Shown: positions 58,355 through 64,000 of the stretch, piece after piece
Layout: each line of letters begins with the position of its first letter
Numbering within the stretch: position 1 is the first letter of the stretch
Source of the DNA: Amorphophallus konjac
Lineage: Eukaryota; Streptophyta; Magnoliopsida; Alismatales; Araceae
Direction: 5' to 3'
DNA: 64,000 nt
Assembly (NCBI GenBank): GCA_022559845.1
Contig: CM040125.1
Span: forward strand, 201,354,102 to 201,418,101
Program-made: the position numbers and the translations under genes
The notes under the pieces: generated by a model
Seen by the model: the letters and a program-made list of their open reading frames with translations, nothing else
Databases searched by the model: none
Told to the model about the DNA's origin: nothing

Positions 58355-58813
58355 ATGAACCAATCGAAAGAAAGCAAGTGTGAAGACACCTTTTCCACTC
58401 AAGCTGAACCAATCAGTGGACAACTTTTTGGTGTGAAAATTTCCTATCTTGAGGAGCCAAGAAAGGACACACACCTCCAGATATTGGGAGTGCTGAAACC
58501 AGAAGAAGAAGGAGAAGTTGCTACTACTAGTGCCGTTGGCGCCCCTTGGAGAAGAAAAGGACAATGTAAGAAGCCAGCTGCATCCAGAACTAAAAGAGAA
58601 GAAGAAGAAAAAGAAGAAGGAGAACCTGCTGCTGCTAGTGCCGCTGATCCCCCTTGGAGAAGAGAAGGACAACGCAAGAAGCCAGCTACGTCCAGAACTG
58701 AAAGAGAAGAAGAAGAAGAAGGAGAAGAAGGTGAAGAGCTAAAGGCCATTTGTGAAGATCTGAAGCAAACCCACGAGCTCCTCCTCCACCTGCTTGTTGT
58801 ATTGCAAAGATAA
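58355..58813 (+). CDS. Leader open frame in the S2 3' LTR (152 codons), function unknown
   Basis: The longer counterpart of 23629-23979. Two consecutive related 36-residue units (each with PWRR-x-GQ-x-KKPA and SRT-x-REEEE) replace the single unit of the 5' copy. Both LTR copies stay open despite many substitutions, which hints at coding constraint but may be chance in a stop-poor purine tract. Confidence 0.3.
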   Translation: MNQSKESKCEDTFSTQAEPISGQLFGVKISYLEEPRKDTHLQILGVLKPEEEGEVATTSAVGAPWRRKGQCKKPAASRTKREEEEKEEGEPAAASAADPPWRREGQRKKPATSRTEREEEEEGEEGEELKAICEDLKQTHELLLHLLVVLQR

Positions 58814-59075
58814 AGCTACCATCATAGAAGCAACGAACCTCCTCGCAGAAAACCAAGCTCTCCATATTTCAGACAAGGACTTTTACATTTTGCATTGAGC
58901 ATCACTCTTCCTGTCTGAGCTTTTCATCATTCTTTTTCTTTTGTTTGATCATATTTAATGAAACCTTGAACCGTCCCTACTGGTGATAGTAGGAAGACAG
59001 ATAAAGCATGTGTGCTTGAATCTGTGGTCTGGCCGGTGTGCCATCAAGCTGTGTATCAGCGATTCCTTGAGAGAG

Positions 59076-59080
59076 GATAG
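59076..59080. repeat. Presumed left target-site duplication of G1 (GATAG)
   Basis: The five S2-LTR bases before TGTAATATTC. The matching right copy would be outside the window. Confidence 0.45.
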
Positions 59081-62000
59081 TGTAATATTCTGGATTCTTC
59101 GGATCGCAATCGGAGAGCTTTCGGATCGGTTTCGTGGATCCTGATACGTGTTTTACAATCCACTCAGGTTTTTTCCTTGTATAACTTGCGGAACCTTGTG
59201 GAGAGTTGACCGTTGAGTTTTGCGACTCAGGGACGCTACAGGTGCGTTGAGCTCGTTCTGAGGATTGCGAAGACTATTTTTTCATATTTTTCTAAATTTA
59301 CTAATTTTCGTGTAGAAAATCGGATTTTAGGAAAATTGCAAATTTTCCTATTTTCTTTTTCTTCTTAACCCTTTCTGTCACCTCTCTCTTCCCTGATGTC
59401 TCTCATTTCTCTCCCTCCGTTCTCTATCCTCTCTTCTCCTCTCTCCGGGGCACGCGATCGGCGTGGAGCTAGGTGAGTCGGTGACGGCGTGGAGTTGACC
59501 TGGAGCGTGATGGCGCGAGTATCAGAGCGTGGCATTGATACGATCCCGTTCATGGATTCAAAGCCGATGTGGGTTGTCCGTGTGATGGTTTTCAGCGTAT
59601 TATGGCCGTCTTGGCGTGTGAGATCTTCGGTGGAGGTAGGGGGACAGATGCCCTACTCTTTTACTGCGTTCTCTCGTGATTTGGAGCTGAACGGTGTGAG
59701 TTTGAGCGGGTTTTGCCTTGTTTGTGTGAAATGCATGTTCAGGGGGTGTAAGCCGTGTTTGCCGTTCCAGGCGATGGTTTGTAGTTTAATTGGTTTCAAT
59801 TGAACCCCTGGCATGTTGGGAATCTTTTCCCACCAGTTTTACTAAATTTGGTTGAGAATCGAAGCCGGTATGAGCCTGGCTGTCCATGTGAGTCCTTTTG
59901 GGTTGATTCGTGGGAATCGCCCGTTTCTTTTGTTTTCATGCATGGTTTGATCCCTTCCGGCTTCTGGAAGGATGTTATCAATGTTAGGGTTGTTTCCCCG
60001 TCGTTTAGACACGATTGGGGCGTGGAAAACTCAGGTTTTGGGTGGTTTTATGATTTTCCCGTCAGAACGGCTTCGCGGTCCTATCAGAGACCGCTAGGGG
60101 TACTTGGCGCTCCATTGGAGACCGTTAGAGAAGTATGTCAGTTTGGCCTAGCGGTCACGCGACTGACCGCAAGGCTGGCTTTAGCAGCCCTTGGGTGACC
60201 GCTAGGCGATGTTTTATGTCGGTTTTGGTTCTAAGTCGATTCGGGCTAGCGGTCCAGCTCCCGACCGCATGGGTTCCTTGGCGGCCATGGGGTGACCGCC
60301 ATTTCCCTGGAAACGGTCCTAGGTAGATCGTTAGGTGGTTTTGACCGTTTAAGTTGGTTTAACTATTTTGGTGGTTGAATGGGCATAGCGGCCATGTCGT
60401 GACCGCTAGGTTAAAGCTTACGGCCCTGAGGAGACCGTCTCATGTCAGTAGCGGCCTCAGGCATACCCCAAGGCTCCTGCTTATGTGGTTTTTATATCTG
60501 GGATTTTTGGAGGGTAGCAGCCCTTTGGATGACCGCTAGGTTGGTCTAGCGGCCAGGGGTAAGACCGCCACCTTCCCAGATTATTGTTTTGTGTCGGTTT
60601 GATTTCCAGTTAATGTGGCTTTGACCCGTTGATTAGCTAATTGTTCTGTGGATGTCTTGGACGTCCTATGAGGGCTGTGACCGTGATATAGGGTGTCTGA
60701 GAGGGCCATTGTACCGAGTAGTGTTTTGTGTTTTTTCGAGGGTCATTATGATTTCTGGTCAACCCGGTTGTGACCTAGTGGTTGACACGTGACCTTGTGA
60801 GTGTCTCGTCTATCCTGTGAGAATCGAGACATGACTTTTAGTGCTTGGAGGTAATGCCTTACCTCGATGTGTATGCCATGTGATTTGAGGGCTTTCGATG
60901 ATCCCCCATGTTCTGTGTTTCGTGTTATGCGGAATTGTGAGTCCATTGTGCGGCTCGGAGGCCAAGGACTCATTGTTGATGTATTTATCGTGGTTATTGG
61001 CTTAGGGACTAGGCCGATTAACAGCATGTTGCTGTGATGTGCAATGATCTTGACCCGAGTCTTGTGACTCAAGTATCGTTGTCAGTAGGTCTAGTTGACT
61101 ATCTTGAGTCTGGTTGTAATTGTATACTGCATGTGCTCCGTAATACGTGTGACAGGTCTATATTTCCCCTGTCTGTACTTTGGTGTTTGCTATTTTAGAG
61201 TCTCTGTGTCTAGTGAACCTCCACTAGTCTTAGCCTGACGACACCTTCCGGTGTGTCGGCCCACTTGGGAGTGGTGGCGGGGTAGTTCCCGGTTTACGGT
61301 TTTTAGGCTAGTTTCCGTGGGCCCCCTTACTTTGCGGTAGCGTCCTACTGGGGGGGAAAACTAGCTAGAGGCCTGGCTCAAGGTATTGGGCTTGTGTGTG
61401 CACACATGGTCAGGGGTGGTTGGATGAGCGCCGACGGGCGTGACCCTGACTAGTCACTCGTTACTGTAGTTCCTTGGTTCTTTGTGAGTGTCTCAGTTAC
61501 CGCAGTTCTAGGCGAGTGCGAGATACTTGAGGCGTAGTGTAAGATGTCAGTGGACGCACCTGACTGTTCTTCTAGTGAGGAGGCGCTTCTGTCACTTGAC
61601 ACGATGACTTGTGTTTTTGTGACTTTTCCAAGTAGCCTGTGCTTGGCTTCACTCGAGGCTATGGGTTTTGTAGCGTACACGACGGTGAGTTCGTGTATGT
61701 CTTGTCCTTTTGACTGTGTAGGTCTTTGGTAGGCTTTTCACGATAGGGTTTCATGATTTGACAATGGATCGATAACGCCTGACTTTGTGAGTTTGGGGTT
61801 CACCTTTTTGTTGCTGTTTGGAGTAGTTTAAAGGCCCGAGGTTCCTTCGGCTGCCGTGTTTCTGTGTTACGGCTTTCCTCTTTACTTTTACTATGGTTAC
61901 TCCTGTTGTTACTGCTTTGCTTTAGTGTAGCACTGCTGTTACTGCATTATTTTATGGTAGGGTTCTGCGGGATCCCTACTGAGCCAGTGATAGGAGGCTC

Positions 62001-62367
62001 ACCCCTTACTTTTCAGGTGTAGCTGTTCTTCCTCGAGCTGGGAGGTTCTTGCTACGTGGTTCTTAGTGTCAGAGTTGCCAGTGTCGGGTTTCCTCTGACT
62101 TGAGGGTACATTTCCCTTCCTGTTGGACTGTACCTATCTTTTTTTGGACTGGACTCTATTAGTTTTAATTGTGATAGAAAATGTAATTTTATTTCTAGTA
62201 CTTTAGCAATCCTGATCATTGAAATTAAATTGCTTACTATTTTATCTGTAAGTTCAATGTACTCTCACATATCGTTGTATCCCTTTGGAGCTTTTCTGCT
62301 CTTGGGAGGCCTCGTAGGTTCCAAGTGGTTTCGAGTTTACCCGGTATCCAGAGTCTGGGTCGTCACA
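59081..62367 (+). repeat. G1 5' LTR (about 3287 bp)
   Basis: TG at 59081, CA at 62367. The start is fixed by the interruption of the S2 LTR and the end by the primer site. The partner LTR is not in the window. Open stretches such as 59489-59803 and 59800-60198 have no recognisable protein features. Confidence 0.65.
60073..60570. repeat. GCGGTC-N7/8-GACCGC motif array in the G1 LTR
   Basis: About ten units, for example GCGGTC-CTATCAGA-GACCGC at 60075, GCGGTC-ACGCGACT-GACCGC near 60159 and GCGGCC-ATGTCGT-GACCGC near 60389. Many carry AGCGG on the left and CTAGG on the right. Same motif as in OG0 and OG1. Confidence 0.8.
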
Positions 62368-62369
62368 GT

Positions 62370-62380
62370 TGGTATCAGAG
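62370..62380 (+). other. G1 primer binding site
   Basis: TGGTATCAGAG (last base of the 12-mer changed to T), two bases after the LTR CA. Confidence 0.75.
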
Positions 62381-64000
62381 TAGAGTTTAGAGTTGTTTTA
62401 AATTTTTCTGAGCTAGCTGAGCTTTTGTTTGTGAAGTACATGAGAATTTGAGATATCGCAGTGTTCGGAGTCCTTAAGGTCTAGTACAATCGGCAGCTGG
62501 CATAGGTTTTGCGATTGTTTATCGCTTTGCTTTCTCGTGTGGTCTTGTGCGTGCCGTGTTGGAACTGTACGAGATGGTTTTGCTCTTGTTAGATTCTGAT
62601 GCAGCGTTCTTCTTTTGTCATGGTGTTTGTCTCGGTTATGTTGTACTTGGCAGAGTTCACTGACAGGCGTGAATCTGCGGTGCAGTGTTCGAGATTTTTC
62701 CGTGGCTTGTTCAGGTGGCTGGTGGAATTATCGTTGATGTGATGGCCGTGGACATTCTTATGTTGTTTTGGTCATCCCAGCTAAGGTTTGTTCAGCGCCT
62801 GAGGTGCTAAGGTTGTCTTGAGGTGGTGGATTGGATGCCTTGATTGAGAGAATGCTCGGGCGAACCTAGGATTTTTATTCCTGGTGAGCTATTGTTAGTC
62901 GAGCTTGATTCTTCTCATCTTGTCTTGTGGCGTCTTTTTGAGGTAAGCTTTGGATGTGTTGTCTCGGCGAAGCCTTGTCCTGTGTCTGCTTATGTGGGGA
63001 CTGTGTTAGTTCTGAACGTGATCTGCTCTTGTTCGTCGGTTGCTTGGCTTTGGACCCAGTTTGTGTTTGGGGGCCGTTGTGCACCGTGTTCGGCGTGCTG
63101 TGTTTGGCGGATGTTGTGCTGTGAAGGTTCATTAATCGTTTCAGGATGAGAGGATAAGCTGAGATTAGTATTATTTGTGCTTTGTGCTGAAGCTGGTGCT
63201 CTTCATGGTTTGCACTTTGGCGACTTGTGATCAACGGTTAGCAGTATCGGTACTCGAGGCGTGGTATATTACAGTTTCATTAATTACGATGGCGCCGGGT
63301 GTATGCTTAGATGTGGATGCCGAGTTATTTCTGATGCCTGTGTGTTGTGTTAAGTGCATAGCGGAGGCGTGTGGTCTTATAACCCACTGGTTGAGGATCG
63401 TTGGTTGGAAGATTCTGACCAGCCGAGAGGTTTATTTCCTCGGTGTGACATCGTCTTGGCTATGTGTGCCTTGATGTTATTGGTTGTCGTGCCGTTGGTG
63501 GAGGATTTGTGCTTGTTGGCACTAGCATGTTTGAGGACTGGGGAATCTATCAGCGTATCTTTTGGTTGAGTACCCTTTCTTTGCATTTCTTCAGAGTTGT
63601 GCTCTAGGGACGGATCGTGGTCCTCGAGATGCGTTCTCTGAGTTTATTGTTGTTTATGGGTCCTTGTTGGCAAGCCACTCGTAATATGGCTAGTATATTT
63701 TAGTCATGTGTTTAGCTGTAATTGTGCCTTCTTGTGACCCAGCTTGCAGTTGTGTCACGTGGTTCTGTGTTGAGAACTGAGCCGGGATTCTGCAAGTGTT
63801 GTTGTTGTTGGTTTGTGGTTGTGTTCAGCTTGGGAGGAGTTCTCTGTGAGTCTGATTTGGCATTGTGTGGACCGAGGTCTTGTCAGTTAGTTTTGCTGTA
63901 CTCTTCTGTCGTGGTAGAGTTGTCATGCGACTCGAATCAGATGTAATATCTGAGTGAGGACTGACTTGATTGTGCTTATTGTCCAGTGCTGTCGTTGGTG
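62381..64000 (+). other. G1 interior, no gag recognisable
   Basis: 1.6 kb of G/T-rich sequence with only short frames and no gag, knuckle or protease motif where a Gypsy gag would be expected. It is either a long leader, a non-autonomous interior, or strongly decayed. Confidence 0.45.

Larger units (their letters stand above)
22503..59080 (+). mobile_element. S2, full-length decayed SIRE-type Copia retrotransposon, split by OG1
   Basis: 5' LTR at 22503-24589, initiator-Met primer site, gag, protease, integrase, RT, RNase H in Copia order, purine tract and 3' LTR at 57213. The 25-kb OG1 (with S3 inside) interrupts gag, and G1 cuts the 3' LTR at 59080. Without inserts the element is about 11.5 kb up to that cut. 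Pol motifs (EVYVEQPP, YGLKQAPRA, KSTSGYC, ALSTAEVEY) are typical of the SIRE/Maximus lineage. The five bases before it are CTTAT; the matching copy would lie outside the window. Confidence 0.85.
57213..59080 (+). repeat. S2 3' LTR, truncated by G1
   Basis: Matches 22503-24247 and ends at GAGAGGATAG. The rest of the LTR (about 340 bp) should lie beyond G1, outside the window. It carries a 108-bp in-frame duplication relative to the 5' LTR, and the motif array at 57507-57985. Confidence 0.9.
59081..64000 (+). mobile_element. G1, Gypsy-type LTR element (continues past window)
   Basis: Begins TGTAATATTCTGG at the exact break in the S2 LTR. A 3.3-kb LTR ends GTCGTCACA, followed by an initiator-Met-type primer site. 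The LTR start and the GTCGTCACA-primer arrangement resemble chromovirus (Tekay/Del) LTRs, but no protein supports this in the window. Confidence 0.65.

Noticed and set aside
59489..60198. Overlapping open frames of 104 and 132 codons in the G1 LTR
   Set aside because: No family motif and no partner LTR to test conservation; treated as chance frames in a long LTR.

Overview
The window looks like repeat-rich intergenic DNA of a large-genome flowering plant. No host gene, rRNA, tRNA or CRISPR array was found. Nearly every base can be assigned to LTR retrotransposons. The plant assignment rests on the family types (SIRE/Maximus-type Copia, Tat/Ogre-type Gypsy, large non-autonomous elements), on initiator-Met primer sites (TGGTATCAGAGC), and on decay dominated by C-to-T-compatible stop codons. 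All positions were read by eye and may be off by a base or two at element edges.

Layout. (1) 1-7581: NA1, a plus-strand non-autonomous LTR element whose 5' LTR is cut by the window start. (2) 7582-13382: NA2, a related minus-strand element whose left LTR is interrupted by NA1. (3) 13383-20894: S1, the 3' part of a pol-less SIRE-type Copia element, cut by NA2. (4) 20895-22502: OG0, a minus-strand Tat/Ogre-type remnant (protease end, G-patch, LTR). (5) 22503-59080: S2, a full-length but decayed SIRE-type Copia element with gag, protease, integrase, RT and RNase H. Its gag is split at 25358/50447 by (6) OG1, 25359-50446, a minus-strand Tat/Ogre-type element with gag and no recognisable pol, flanked by the 5-bp duplication TCATC. 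OG1 is itself split by (7) S3, 38020-48114, a complete 10.1-kb pol-less SIRE-type element with an envelope-like or plant-transposon-like second gene, flanked by AATGT. (8) 59081-64000: G1, a Gypsy-type element with a 3.3-kb LTR that interrupts the 3' LTR of S2 and runs out of the window.

The nest has one root. OG0 was entered by S1 (then NA2, then NA1) and separately by S2 (then OG1, then S3, and G1). The autonomous machinery visible here is in S2. S1 and S3 keep gag, LTRs, primer or polypurine signals and 3' noncoding blocks resembling S2, so they probably depended on an S2-like partner for reverse transcriptase and integrase.

Most unusual content. (a) LTRs of unrelated families carry dense arrays of short CG-rich motifs with unique spacers. 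These include an inverted pair GCGGTC-N7/8-GACCGC shared by the Ogre-type and G1 LTRs, a GGTCGACAC motif in the S2 LTRs that also runs through its gag coding sequence in two reading frames, a GGTCGGTGCA array in S1, and a TCGGTGCA array in S3. (b) NA1 and NA2 share an undescribed long protein. (c) The pol-less S1/S3 lineage has a rebuilt gag with four zinc knuckles and a shared hairpin at the point where pol is missing.
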